Origin: JBMNGW01 sp050950025
GTDB taxonomy: Bacteria > Spirochaetota > Spirochaetia > Sphaerochaetales > Sphaerochaetaceae
Assembly: GCA_050950025.1 (NCBI GenBank)
Contig: JBMNGW010000010.1
Location: 1 to 64,000, forward strand
Direction of reading: 5' to 3'
DNA length: 64,000 nt
Position numbers and translations under genes: made by a program. The notes below the pieces were generated by a model, which saw only the letters and a program-made list of their open reading frames with translations, was not told the DNA's origin and made no database searches. Shown one piece after another: positions 8,010-16,301 of the stretch (the first letter of the stretch is position 1; every line of letters begins with the position of its first letter).

Positions 8010-9770
8010 ATGAGAATGTCACACCTGTTTTCCCGAACCCTCAGAGAAGCGCCGGCCCATGCCGAAAGTGCCGGGTATGCCTATCTGGTAAGAGCCGGTT
8101 TTATCATGCAACTTGGAGCGGGTATTTTTTCCCTCCTTCCTTTGGGGTTTCGTTCCATTAAGAAGATAGAGGCAATCATCCGCAGTGAAATGGATGCCAT
8201 CGGGGGCCAAGAGATTCTCATGCCGGTAGTTAATCCTGCCGATATCTGGAAAGAAACAGGGCGGTATTACAGCATCGATAAAGAGATGGGCCGTTTTGAA
8301 GATCGCGGCGGACGCGAAATGGTATTAGCCATGACTCATGAAGAGTGTGTCACCGATGTTGCCCGCTTTGAAATCGACTCTTACAAACGCCTGCCAATGA
8401 TGGTCTACCACTTACAAACCAAATGGCGTGATGATCCTCGCCCCCGAGCTGGGTTAATCAGAGTCAGAGAGTTCACTATGAAAGACTCTTACTCTTTTGA
8501 CCGCGATTACAAAGGGCTGGAAAAGCAGTACGAAGCCCACTACAGCGCCTATTTCAGAATCTTTGACCGCTGTGCCCTTCCTACCATCTCTGTTGCCAGT
8601 GACACGGGGATGATGGGAGGCAAAGTAGCTCACGAATATATGTACCTCTCTGGTATCGGAGAAGATACTATTATTATCTGCAACAGCTGTGGGTACACGG
8701 CAAACCGCCAAATTGCCGTTTCCAAAAAAGAGTACTATCGGGAAGAACAGCAGCCGCGTTCGCTAGTTCATACCCCTAAAGCCACCACCATTGAAGAGCT
8801 GGCCTCTTTCTTAGATCTTCCTAAGCGTAAAATGGCTAAAGCTCTTTTTATGATGGGAACTTTTGTTGATGAAAGTAGCGGAGAGGAAACGCAGCACATC
8901 GTGATGGGGTTAATCCGAGGCGATTTGGATATTGAAGAGAACAAGTTGCAAAATGCTGCCAAAGCTAACGCTTTGCGCCCTGCCCATCCTGAAGAGATTA
9001 CGGCAGCCGGTATTGAGCCGGGCTTTGGTGGTCCCATAGGGTGCAAAGATGATGTAATAATCATTGTCGATGATTCGGTGGTACATTCAAATAATCTGGT
9101 CTCAGGAGCGAACAAGAGCGATTACCACTGGCTAAATACCAACTTCTCTGTCGATTACACGGGGTTGGTTGCCGACATCGCTTCAGTAAAAAGTGGCGAT
9201 CAGTGTGTTCACTGTGATGCTTCTTTGACTCAAAGCAAAGGCATTGAAGTGGGCAATATCTTCCAATTGGGTACCCGCTACTCAGAAGCTATGGGAGCGG
9301 TGTATCAAGATGAAGAGGGCCACCGCCAGCCGGTTATCATGGGCTCTTATGGTATCGGAGTGGGGAGACTACTTGGTTGTTTAGCTGAAGAGTACAATGA
9401 TGAAGCAGGATTGAAAATTCCTATCTCTTGCGCCCCCTACCAGGTTCATATGGTCTCTTTAATCAAAGAGGAACAGGTGGCAGAACAGCTCTATGAAAAG
9501 CTCACACAAGCAGGAATTGAGGTGTTATTTGATGATCGCAAAGAGTCGGCAGGGGTCAAGTTTGCCGATGCCGATTTGATTGGCATTCCAATTCGCCTTA
9601 CGCTGGGCAATCGCTCTTTGAAAGAGGGAAAAGTGGAAATGAAGTTACGAAGCAATCTCTCTGAATCGTCCCTTGTTCCACTAGAGTCGCTGCTTGATCA
9701 TATCAAGGATCAAATCGCTTCCTTGGACAAAGAGATTATCGATGCGATGGTTCCCAGAAGTCTCTTCTAA
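8010..9770 (+). CDS. proS: proline--tRNA ligase (ProRS)
   Basis: A 586 aa bacterial-type prolyl-tRNA synthetase charging tRNA-Pro. Visible in order are the class II core with motif 1 (RAGFIMQLGAGIFSLLPLG), motif 2 (KWRDDPRPRAGLIRVREFTM), a YbaK-like editing insertion of about 170 residues between motifs 2 and 3 (GPIGCKDDVIIIVDDSV), motif 3 (GSYGIGVGRLLG) and the C-terminal anticodon-binding domain. The editing domain hydrolyses mischarged alanyl-tRNA-Pro in relatives. The ATG at 8010 follows an AAGGAG site. Full length and intact. Its stop overlaps the convergent ankyrin gene by 4 bp. Confidence 0.95.
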   Translation: MRMSHLFSRTLREAPAHAESAGYAYLVRAGFIMQLGAGIFSLLPLGFRSIKKIEAIIRSEMDAIGGQEILMPVVNPADIWKETGRYYSIDKEMGRFEDRGGREMVLAMTHEECVTDVARFEIDSYKRLPMMVYHLQTKWRDDPRPRAGLIRVREFTMKDSYSFDRDYKGLEKQYEAHYSAYFRIFDRCALPTISVASDTGMMGGKVAHEYMYLSGIGEDTIIICNSCGYTANRQIAVSKKEYYREEQQPRSLVHTPKATTIEELASFLDLPKRKMAKALFMMGTFVDESSGEETQHIVMGLIRGDLDIEENKLQNAAKANALRPAHPEEITAAGIEPGFGGPIGCKDDVIIIVDDSVVHSNNLVSGANKSDYHWLNTNFSVDYTGLVADIASVKSGDQCVHCDASLTQSKGIEVGNIFQLGTRYSEAMGAVYQDEEGHRQPVIMGSYGIGVGRLLGCLAEEYNDEAGLKIPISCAPYQVHMVSLIKEEQVAEQLYEKLTQAGIEVLFDDRKESAGVKFADADLIGIPIRLTLGNRSLKEGKVEMKLRSNLSESSLVPLESLLDHIKDQIASLDKEIIDAMVPRSLF

Positions 9771-10273
9771 ACAGCTCCCGCTTCTTTAAGAATCTTCACC
9801 ACATATGAGCGGCGTGACATGCGGGCATAGTCCAGTGCACTGCGATCCTGATAATCGCGGGCACTGACGTCACTGCCCGCTCTAATAAGAGCGCTGATTA
9901 CCGGAGTAGAGTTACCGCTATTAACTGCCATAATAAGAGCTGTTTCTCCCAAATAGTTCACATCGTGCACATCGCTGCCCGCTTCGACTAAGGCCTCAAT
10001 AATTGCCGCATGAGGGTTGTGGTTGGCTGCCAGCTGTAAGGCAGTCGATTTGTACTGCGGCTCTCGCTGAAAAACATCGGCTCCCAAAGCAACCAAAGCT
10101 TTAATGATAGCGGCGCTGGAATTAAACAAAGCGGCCCGCATCAAAGGTGTCAGACCAAAGGAGTCGGTAAGATGAACCGATACACCTTGGTCAATCAGGT
10201 TCTGTATCACTGTGGCATCTTGGGCATTGTCGGCTGCATGAAACAATTGCTCGTTTAGTGTTTGCTGATTCAT
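9767..10273 (-). CDS. ankyrin-repeat protein
   Basis: A 168 aa protein made almost entirely of ankyrin repeats (about 33 residues each). Successive units contain FGLTPLMRAALFNSSAAIIKALVALGAD, then TALQLAANHNPHAAII, then ETALIMAVNSGNSTPVISALI (each cited in part). No signal peptide is visible, so it is probably a cytoplasmic protein-binding scaffold with an unknown partner. A GGAGGAGG ribosome site precedes the ATG. Confidence 0.85.
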   Translation of the reverse strand: MNQQTLNEQLFHAADNAQDATVIQNLIDQGVSVHLTDSFGLTPLMRAALFNSSAAIIKALVALGADVFQREPQYKSTALQLAANHNPHAAIIEALVEAGSDVHDVNYLGETALIMAVNSGNSTPVISALIRAGSDVSARDYQDRSALDYARMSRRSYVVKILKEAGAV

Positions 10274-10343
10274 CCGTTTCCTCCTCCTTCAGCATTACTC
10301 TGTGCTGTGATTATAACACGAGTAAAGAAGAAGCGTTACTTTC

Positions 10344-10372
10344 TTGCCCGCAGAAGCCATTGGTAGTACTAT
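10344..10372 (+). promoter_or_regulatory. adenosine deaminase promoter, leaderless arrangement
   Basis: TTGCCC (10344-10349), 17 bp, TACTAT (10367-10372), then 6 nt (gggcct) to the ATG at 10379. No Shine-Dalgarno is present. Confidence 0.65.
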
Positions 10373-10378
10373 GGGCCT

Positions 10379-11464
10379 ATGATAAGCACAGAACTGCTAA
10401 AACTGATACCAAAGGTTGAACTCCATAATCACCTGGACGGGGGGATGCGAGCAGCAACAATTATAGAGTTGGCCAAAGAACAGCAAATTCCCCTACCGGC
10501 GGCAACTGCCGATGAATTGAGCTCGTGGTTTGTTCGCGGCTGTGAGCAAAAATCACTGTCCCTCTATTTAGAGACATTTGATGTGACTCTTTCTGTGTTG
10601 CAAACAGCTGCTGCTTTAAAGCGGGCTGCCATTGAATCAATGGAAGATTTAGCTGCCGATGGGGTGGTCTATAGTGAAATTCGATTTGCCCCCATTCTCC
10701 ATACGACAAAAGGGTTGAGCCTTGTTGAGGCTGTAGAGGCTACTTTGGAAGGCTTGGATGAAGCCAAACGCACCACAGGCCTAGCGTATGGTTTAATTCT
10801 TTGTGCCATGCGCAACCAAGACCCAGCTCTCTCATTGGAAGTGGCTAAATTGGCAGTTGCTTTTCGCGACCGGGGTGTGGTTGGTTTTGACCTAGCCGGG
10901 GATGAGGCAGGTTATCCGCCGAAAAAGCACCTTGAAGCTTTTCAATTTATTCGAAATCAAAATTTTAACATTACTATTCACGCAGGCGAAGGGTTTGGCT
11001 TGGAATCAATTTGGCAAGCGATTCAAGTCTGCGGTGCCCATCGTATCGGCCACGGTACCCGCTTGGTGGAAGATATGACAATCAACGGAACAACGATAAA
11101 AAGAATGGGTACGCTTAGTCATTTTATAAAAGACAAGCGTCTTCCCATTGAAATGTGTTTAACTAGCAATGTGGGTACCGGGGCAGCAGATAGTTATGAG
11201 AATCACCCTTTTGCCATTCTCTTTCGCAATAACTTCAGAGTCTTTTTGTGCACCGACAACCGTTTGATGGGCAACACGTCTCTTGCCAAAGAGATGGAAT
11301 TGGCTGTGCGTTACTACGGCTTAAGCTTAAGAGATTTGGAAAAGATAACCATCAATGCTATGAAATCGGCTTTTGTCCACCATAACGAGCGAATCAGAAT
11401 CATTTTTGATGTCATTAAAAAAGGGTATGCCGAACTCAGAAGCGAATGGGGCTTAACCGACTAA
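10379..11464 (+). CDS. add: adenosine deaminase
   Basis: A 361 aa amidohydrolase-fold enzyme that deaminates adenosine or deoxyadenosine to inosine in purine salvage. The zinc and catalytic residues are visible: PKVELHNHLDGG (HxH) at the N-terminus, GFDLAGDEAG, TIHAGEGFG, IGHGTRL and CTDNRLMGN (the last in place of the usual STDDP region). The CTDNRL variant is a mild departure from the canonical TDDP motif, so a related substrate such as an adenosine derivative cannot be excluded. A purine nucleoside phosphorylase elsewhere in the window would act on the product. The leaderless promoter decides the start. The gene is convergent with the rhomboid gene, overlapping by 4 bp. Confidence 0.85.
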   Translation: MISTELLKLIPKVELHNHLDGGMRAATIIELAKEQQIPLPAATADELSSWFVRGCEQKSLSLYLETFDVTLSVLQTAAALKRAAIESMEDLAADGVVYSEIRFAPILHTTKGLSLVEAVEATLEGLDEAKRTTGLAYGLILCAMRNQDPALSLEVAKLAVAFRDRGVVGFDLAGDEAGYPPKKHLEAFQFIRNQNFNITIHAGEGFGLESIWQAIQVCGAHRIGHGTRLVEDMTINGTTIKRMGTLSHFIKDKRLPIEMCLTSNVGTGAADSYENHPFAILFRNNFRVFLCTDNRLMGNTSLAKEMELAVRYYGLSLRDLEKITINAMKSAFVHHNERIRIIFDVIKKGYAELRSEWGLTD

Positions 11465-12093
11465 AAGCCCCGCCTAAATTGATCAAAAGGATGTATTCTC
11501 AATCTGATTATAAAATAGAGGTAGGCAAAACCAAAACCGGCAAGATGGGTCAAATGGGCCACTCCCCCACCAGATCCAGTAAGTTGATTAAAAACCTCCA
11601 TCAACGTATAAATGCCGACCAACAGCGGAGCCCGTATTGGTAAAATACCAAACACAAAGATACGGGCATGAGGATAGAGGACAGCAAAGGCAAAGAGCAC
11701 GGCATAAATAGCTCCCGAAGCCCCCATTAAAATCACATTCGTGGCTGAAAATACATACACGATGAACGAAAAAAGTCCCGATAAAAACCCAATCAACAAG
11801 TAGAATAATAAAAACTCTCGGCTTCCCAATTGTCTTTCCACCGGAGTGCCAAAAATAAAAAGTCCCAACATATTAAAGAGAATGTGGTTAAAATTGGCAT
11901 GAACAAACATATAGGTAAACAACTGCCAGAACCAGTAACGGTGAAAAACAAGGCCGGGAACTAAAGCTACATACCCATACATTCCTTGATTCAGTTGCAT
12001 CAGAAAAAAGACTAAGACATTAATAATAATGAGTTTCAAGGTGACATTACTGTAGGTGTAGCGGAACTTTCTATTGATTAATGATGGCGCCAT
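11461..12093 (-). CDS. rhomboid family intramembrane serine protease
   Basis: A 210 aa polytopic membrane protein with six hydrophobic segments. The rhomboid features are clear: HANFNHILFNMLGL (HxxxN on helix 2), the catalytic serine in MGASGAIYAV (GxSG) and the catalytic histidine in HLTHLAGFGFAY. It cleaves transmembrane substrates within the bilayer, and the target is unknown. The start at 12093 is supported by a TTGACG-17-TATGTT promoter whose -10 ends 6 nt before the ATG. The longer upstream ORF would run through that promoter. Confidence 0.88.
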   Translation of the reverse strand: MAPSLINRKFRYTYSNVTLKLIIINVLVFFLMQLNQGMYGYVALVPGLVFHRYWFWQLFTYMFVHANFNHILFNMLGLFIFGTPVERQLGSREFLLFYLLIGFLSGLFSFIVYVFSATNVILMGASGAIYAVLFAFAVLYPHARIFVFGILPIRAPLLVGIYTLMEVFNQLTGSGGGVAHLTHLAGFGFAYLYFIIRLRIHPFDQFRRGF

Positions 12094-12099
12094 AACATC

Positions 12100-12128
12100 A
12101 ACATAGCTATCTAAAGGACCTTCGTCAA
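12100..12128 (-). promoter_or_regulatory. rhomboid gene promoter, leaderless arrangement
   Basis: On the minus strand, TTGACG (12128-12123), a 17 bp spacer and TATGTT (12105-12100) end 6 nt before the ATG. No ribosome site is visible. Confidence 0.65.
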
Positions 12129-12221
12129 TTGTGCAACAGTTGCTCAAGAAGGCTTTTATGTGCATTTTTTGCACACCTCTTTTTACCATAGAACAGGGAA
12201 ATCTACCTCAATTCCCCTATT

Positions 12222-12360
12222 TTGCACCTTGGCACGCTTTTTGCTTATCATTTTGAACAGAGCAACAGTTTTTTCATACCTCCTTTAGTGTGATTTCCTT
12301 GGAGGCCAGCGGAATTTCTCTCCCCACCCATAACCCTCCCGCTGGCTTCCCCCTTTTTTT
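12222..12360 (+). ncRNA. candidate small RNA or leader with intrinsic terminator
   Basis: The 307 bp gap between the rhomboid and rlmE starts has no ORF. On the plus strand, TTGCAC (12222), an 18 bp spacer and TATCAT (12246-12251) would start a transcript near 12258. It would end at a strong hairpin (12301-12312 pairing with 12339-12350) followed by CCC and T7. Since rlmE has its own -10 downstream, the result would be a roughly 100-nt RNA. It contains ACCTCCTTT, identical to a typical 16S 3' tail. This is inferred from sequence alone. Confidence 0.4.
12301..12360 (+). terminator. intrinsic terminator upstream of rlmE
   Basis: A stem with GCCAGCGG pairing with CCGCTGGC, extended by GGAG/TTCC, a 26-nt loop, then CCC and seven T. 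It reads in the plus direction and there is no plus-strand gene immediately upstream. Confidence 0.6.
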
Positions 12361-12400
12361 ATCCCTACAGGCTTTTATTCTTTTTTGGTATGATACACCC

Positions 12401-13000
12401 ATGGCTAAAAACCGTCGTGATATTGCCGACTTTTATACTCTTCGGGCTAAAAAAGAGGGCTATCCTGCCCGCTCTGTTTACAAACTTGAAGAGATTCAGG
12501 CTAAAAACTCCATCATTAAAGCAGGAGATACTGTTTTAGATGTGGGAGCAGCTCCCGGGTCTTGGTCATTGTATGTTCACAGAAAACTGATCAAAGGCAA
12601 AGGGACCATTGTGGCTGTTGATTTAAAGCCTCTGGAACTCGATTCTATCCCGCCAACTATTATTAGTTACACCGGAGATGCTTTTAGCCCTGAAATTCGT
12701 AAAAAACTGATTACCCATGGTCCGTATGATGCAATTATTAGCGATGCAGCTCCCGCTACCACCGGTAATAAAACCGTTGATACTTCTCGCAGTGAATACT
12801 TGGCTGACCACGTTCTCTTATTGGCAGAGGAGCATCTTAAAGAGCATGGGAATCTTGTTATCAAGGTATTTCAAGGGGGAGGCGAAGTTCAGCTGTTACA
12901 ACAGATGCGCCGGATGTTTAAAAAAGCCAAGGTATTTAAACCCCAAGCAAGTCGTTCAGATAGTTTTGAAATATTCCTTATCGGATTGGATAAAAACTAG
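12401..13000 (+). CDS. rlmE: RlmE family 23S rRNA 2'-O-methyltransferase (FtsJ/RrmJ)
   Basis: A 199 aa SAM-dependent methyltransferase that methylates the ribose of a 23S rRNA A-loop uridine (U2552 in E. coli). The SAM-binding motif VLDVGAAPGSWS is visible. The K-D-K-E catalytic tetrad is present: SVYKLEE, ISDAAPATTG, LVIKVFQG and SFEIFLIG. An extended -10 (TGG-TATGAT, 12389-12394) ends 6 nt before ATG 12401, favouring this start over the longer upstream ORF and implying a leaderless mRNA. It converges on htpG, with a GC-rich hairpin between. Confidence 0.93.
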   Translation: MAKNRRDIADFYTLRAKKEGYPARSVYKLEEIQAKNSIIKAGDTVLDVGAAPGSWSLYVHRKLIKGKGTIVAVDLKPLELDSIPPTIISYTGDAFSPEIRKKLITHGPYDAIISDAAPATTGNKTVDTSRSEYLADHVLLLAEEHLKEHGNLVIKVFQGGGEVQLLQQMRRMFKKAKVFKPQASRSDSFEIFLIGLDKN

Positions 13001-13016
13001 GGGGCCTAGGGCCCCC
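13000..13016. terminator. GC hairpin between convergent rlmE and htpG
   Basis: A perfect 7-bp inverted repeat, GGGGGCC-TAG-GGCCCCC, fills the gap between the two convergent stops. It lacks a T run, so it may act as a bidirectional mRNA 3' end or stabiliser rather than a classical terminator. Confidence 0.45.
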
Positions 13017-13022
13017 CATCTC

Positions 13023-14888
13023 TTAGCGTGATAAAAGCGTGTTCAGTCGTTTCACAAAATCGGCGGGGTTTTTCAGCATCACCCCTTCGTTAATCAAAGC
13101 TTGATCCAACAAGACACTGGCCATGTCTTCAATAAACTCTTTGTCTTCAGAATCGGCAATCTTTTTGACCACCGCACTGTCAAGGTTGATTTCCAAAATT
13201 GGGGGAGTCTCCGGCATATCGGTTTGCCCCATGGCCTTCATCATTTGCTGCATCTGAACTGACATATCATCATCATCAACAACAACTACTGCCGGCACAT
13301 CAACAAGGCGAGTGGAAGCAACAACGTCTTTAACTCTCTTATCGAGGGCTTTTTTGATTTTCTTCACGACATCTTTGCCCTCTTTCTTTTTCTTTTTGCT
13401 CTCTTCTTTATCGAGCTCATCAACAGCTCCCGCTTTGTTGATCGCTTTTAGCGGCAGCTCTTGGTAGGTGCCAATAGAAGGAACAACAATGTCGTCGATA
13501 TCATCGACCATCAGTAAGACTTCCAAGCCCTTCTTTTTATACCCATCCAAAAGCGGGGAGCGACGAATTGTCTCTTCTGTTCCCCCTGCTAAATAATAGA
13601 TGGTCTTCTGCTCAGAGCCCATCCGCTCTTTGTAAGCCGCTAAGCTGGTGTATCCGTCCACTTCACTACTTTTAAAGCGGACCAAATCGAGTAAGGTCTC
13701 TCTGTTGGCATAATCGCCATACAACCCCTCTTTCAACGGGCGGTTAAACTGATTAATAATCTTCTCATACAGCTCAGGATTCTGCTCCGAAAGTTTTTTC
13801 AACTCGCTAAGAATCTTTTTGACCGAAGCAGTTCTGATGTTGCTCATAATCCTGTTTTGCTGCAAGATTTCTCTGCTGACGTTCAAAGGCAGGTCTTCAC
13901 TGTCAATTACTCCTCTGACAAAGCGAAGATAGGTGGGCAAAAGCTCTTTTTCATCATCGGTGATATAGACCCGCTTCACATAAAGCTTAACCCCCGGTTT
14001 GTAATCGGCATGATACAAATCAAAAGGAGCATTGGCAGGGATGTAGAACAAGGTAGTGTAGTTGTTCACCCCTTCGGCTTGGGTATGGATATAATAGAGG
14101 GGGTCTTCACTGTCATAGGAGGTGTTTTTATAAAACTCGTTGTAATCATCGGCACTTAGCTCGCTTTTGTTTCTTCTCCACAAAGCAGCAGCACTGTTGA
14201 TTTGTTCAACTTTATGAGTTGAACCGGTCTTCTCTCCTTTATCATCATAATCGTCCTGATCATACGAAAGGAAAATGGGGAAAGCGATGTGGTCGCTGTA
14301 GCGCTTGACCAACCGATCAACAGTCCAGCGGTTGGCGTACTCGTGGCCCTCTTCATTCAAATAAAGGGTAATAGTTGAGCCTTGGCTCTCTCGTGATGCC
14401 TCTTCAAGGGTAAAGATTCCCTTACCGTCACTGGACCACTTCCAGGCTTCTTCACTGCCTGCTTTGCGACTGACTACTTCAACTTTTTTGGCAACCATAA
14501 AGGCGCTGTAAAAACCGACGCCAAACTGTCCGATTAAATTGGAATCCTGTTTTTGTTCATCCGAAAGGTTTTTCAAAAAGCTTTTGGTTCCCGAGCGGGC
14601 TATAGTACCCAAATCATCAGCAAGATCGTCTTTGCTCATGCCAACGCCGTTATCGCTGATGATGAGAATTTTCTCTTTCTCATCACTGGAGAAAGTGATA
14701 TCAATTCTCGGCTCAAAAGCCAGCTCTTTAAACTGAGTGTCGGTGAGTGTCAAATATTTTAGTTTATCCAAAGCATCGCTGGCATTACTGATTAATTCCC
14801 GTAAAAAGATCTCTTTGTGCGAATAAAGAGAGTGAATGATAAGATGCAATAATTCATTCACTTCCGTCTTAAATTTTTTCTTTTCCAT
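13023..14888 (-). CDS. htpG: molecular chaperone HtpG (Hsp90)
   Basis: A 621 aa Hsp90-family chaperone. The GHKL ATPase domain is at the N-terminus with ELISNASDALDKLKYL, DNGVGM and GQFGVGFYSAFMVA. The middle domain carries RGVIDSEDLPLNVSRE, and the C-terminal dimerisation domain follows. A lysine-rich charged insertion (KKKKKEGKDVVKK) lies near residue 500. Start 14888 is set by a GGAGGAATTC ribosome site identical to that of the class II aldolase gene. The upstream promoter TTGCCC-17-TATGTT overlaps an inverted repeat TTGCC-cagaa-GGCAA, a possible operator. It is divergent from the ROK regulator. Confidence 0.95.
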   Translation of the reverse strand: MEKKKFKTEVNELLHLIIHSLYSHKEIFLRELISNASDALDKLKYLTLTDTQFKELAFEPRIDITFSSDEKEKILIISDNGVGMSKDDLADDLGTIARSGTKSFLKNLSDEQKQDSNLIGQFGVGFYSAFMVAKKVEVVSRKAGSEEAWKWSSDGKGIFTLEEASRESQGSTITLYLNEEGHEYANRWTVDRLVKRYSDHIAFPIFLSYDQDDYDDKGEKTGSTHKVEQINSAAALWRRNKSELSADDYNEFYKNTSYDSEDPLYYIHTQAEGVNNYTTLFYIPANAPFDLYHADYKPGVKLYVKRVYITDDEKELLPTYLRFVRGVIDSEDLPLNVSREILQQNRIMSNIRTASVKKILSELKKLSEQNPELYEKIINQFNRPLKEGLYGDYANRETLLDLVRFKSSEVDGYTSLAAYKERMGSEQKTIYYLAGGTEETIRRSPLLDGYKKKGLEVLLMVDDIDDIVVPSIGTYQELPLKAINKAGAVDELDKEESKKKKKEGKDVVKKIKKALDKRVKDVVASTRLVDVPAVVVVDDDDMSVQMQQMMKAMGQTDMPETPPILEINLDSAVVKKIADSEDKEFIEDMASVLLDQALINEGVMLKNPADFVKRLNTLLSR

Positions 14889-14959
14889 GAATTCCTCCAA
14901 AAAGGGTGGTGTTACCAGACATAACATAGTCAAAATTTGCCTTCTGGGCAACGTTATTG

Positions 14960-14988
14960 TTAACAACAGGCCCTTTGTGGGGTACACT
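14960..14988 (+). promoter_or_regulatory. ROK regulator promoter, leaderless arrangement
   Basis: TTAACA (14960-14965), 17 bp, TACACT (14983-14988), then 6 nt to the ATG at 14995. No ribosome site. Confidence 0.6.
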
Positions 14989-14994
14989 TCTGAC

Positions 14995-16122
14995 ATGCAG
15001 TTTTCCCAACCTTCAGCAGCTCGGCAACTAAATAGATTACGAACGCTCAACCTAGTGGCAAAAGAAAGGGAGCTCAGCCGAGCCGACATCGCTCGTCTGC
15101 TAGGCCTTAGTAAAGTCAGCACCAGTGAAATTGTCGATCAGCTTATCAAAGAGAATCTCTTAACAGAGGCAGGCATCAGACCAACCGATAAAGGGCGTCC
15201 TCCCATTAATATCACTCTTAACAAAGATGCCGCTATGGTATTAGCCATCGATATTGGCTCCAGGAACATTTCTGTGGGTATCGTTAATCTTGGCGGAGAA
15301 ATCAGGCGTTTTGAACGCCTTCCGTCTCCCGTAAAACCCAGTGCCGAAGAACTGGCAGCCTTAATCATTCAGCTATCACAGAAGTTTCTTGCCCGCATGA
15401 AAGACCCCGATCTAATAAAAGGCTTAGCTATTTCCATGGCAGCTGAAATAGAGGGAGCAACCGGAACTATTCTTAACCATCCGCAGTGGCAATACAAAGA
15501 TGTTCCGCTCTCTTTTGCTTTGAAACGACACCTTCGGTTTCCCATTCTCCTTGAGAACAGCGTTAAAAGCCTCATCCAGGGAGAATTTTGGTTTGCCAAC
15601 CTTGATGCACAAACCAACTACTTGTATCTGAACTGGAGCGACCACTTAGAAACAGTCTTTCTAAGTAAAGGGAAAATGTTCCCCTCCGTTTCCCTGTTTG
15701 ATCATATGCCAACTAGTGGCTCTAAACGGTGTTACTGCGGCTTATACGGGTGTCTTCACACAACGGCTTCTGTCAAAGTCCTCACCGAAGGGACAACACT
15801 AAAAAACCTCCTTTCCCAAGACCATTCTCCCTCTCTTTCGCACGCTGCAATTCTGATGGGGCAAGCCTTAGTCCCTGCAGCTCTGGCCCTTCGACCCCAG
15901 AAGATTATTATCGGAGGGCCAATGTCGATTCTTCCTGAGCGCTACTACACGGAGCTAAAGCAAGCATTTTGGCAACAAGCGACTCCACTTTTGACCACAG
16001 AGATTGAAAGAAGTTCATTAGGAGAGCAGGCAGGGCTTCTGGGAACAGCAGCCATTGCTTTGGATGAGTTTGTCTTTAAAAGAAGTGTTCTTGAACAACT
16101 GAAGGGACAGCGCTTGGCTTAA
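14995..16122 (+). CDS. ROK family transcriptional regulator
   Basis: A 375 aa protein with an N-terminal winged helix-turn-helix (SRADIARLLGLSKVSTSEIVDQL) followed by a ROK sugar-kinase-like domain (AIDIGSRNISVGIVNLGG). The ROK zinc motif is CYCGLYGCLHTTAS, where the usual Glu after GCL is His. The catalytic ENDAN motif reads LLENSVKSLIQGE, so the catalytic Asp is Ser. It is therefore probably a sugar-responsive repressor without kinase activity. No sugar operon is adjacent, and the regulated genes are unknown. The start is set by the leaderless promoter. The longer ORF would begin inside htpG. Confidence 0.85.
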   Translation: MQFSQPSAARQLNRLRTLNLVAKERELSRADIARLLGLSKVSTSEIVDQLIKENLLTEAGIRPTDKGRPPINITLNKDAAMVLAIDIGSRNISVGIVNLGGEIRRFERLPSPVKPSAEELAALIIQLSQKFLARMKDPDLIKGLAISMAAEIEGATGTILNHPQWQYKDVPLSFALKRHLRFPILLENSVKSLIQGEFWFANLDAQTNYLYLNWSDHLETVFLSKGKMFPSVSLFDHMPTSGSKRCYCGLYGCLHTTASVKVLTEGTTLKNLLSQDHSPSLSHAAILMGQALVPAALALRPQKIIIGGPMSILPERYYTELKQAFWQQATPLLTTEIERSSLGEQAGLLGTAAIALDEFVFKRSVLEQLKGQRLA

Positions 16123-16125
16123 GAC

Positions 16126-16157
16126 AAAAAAATACCGCCTCCCTTGGGGGAAAGCGG
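16126..16157 (-). terminator. intrinsic terminator
   Basis: On the minus strand, a CCGC...GCGG hairpin with inner CCCC/GGGG pairing is followed by TATTTTTTT. It ends minus-strand transcription coming from 16302 or from the candidate RNA, before it runs antisense into the ROK gene. Confidence 0.65.
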
Positions 16158-16246
16158 CACCTCCTTCAGAGGATAAGGAGCGACCTTATCTCCATGCATC
16201 CCGAAGCAGCTTCCGTTCTGCTTGAGAGCAACCACGGAAGTAATTA
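16126..16246 (-). ncRNA. candidate structured RNA with intrinsic terminator
   Basis: The gap between the ROK stop and the next minus-strand gene has no ORF but is rich in hairpins. They are a 7-bp stem at 16210-16216/16234-16240, a 7-bp stem GATAAGG/CCTTATC (16172-16190, loop AGCGA on the plus strand), a short CCTC/GAGG stem, and a terminal CCGC/GCGG hairpin followed on the minus strand by T7. A CATAAT -10-like box lies at 16248-16243. This could be an independent small RNA or the 3' UTR of the upstream minus-strand genes. It matches no RNA family I recognise. Confidence 0.35.
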
Positions 16247-16301
16247 TGGCATGGTTTTTCTCAGAAAGAAAGGGCAATTTTCATAACTTTTTCTACCGTC
16301 T

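Noticed and set aside
11446..11643. 65 aa plus-strand ORF after adenosine deaminase
   Set aside because: It is the antisense shadow of the rhomboid gene, without a ribosome site or promoter.
14836..14994. Long N-terminal extension of the ROK regulator
   Set aside because: It is antisense to the htpG start region and crosses both promoters. The helix-turn-helix begins shortly after ATG 14995.
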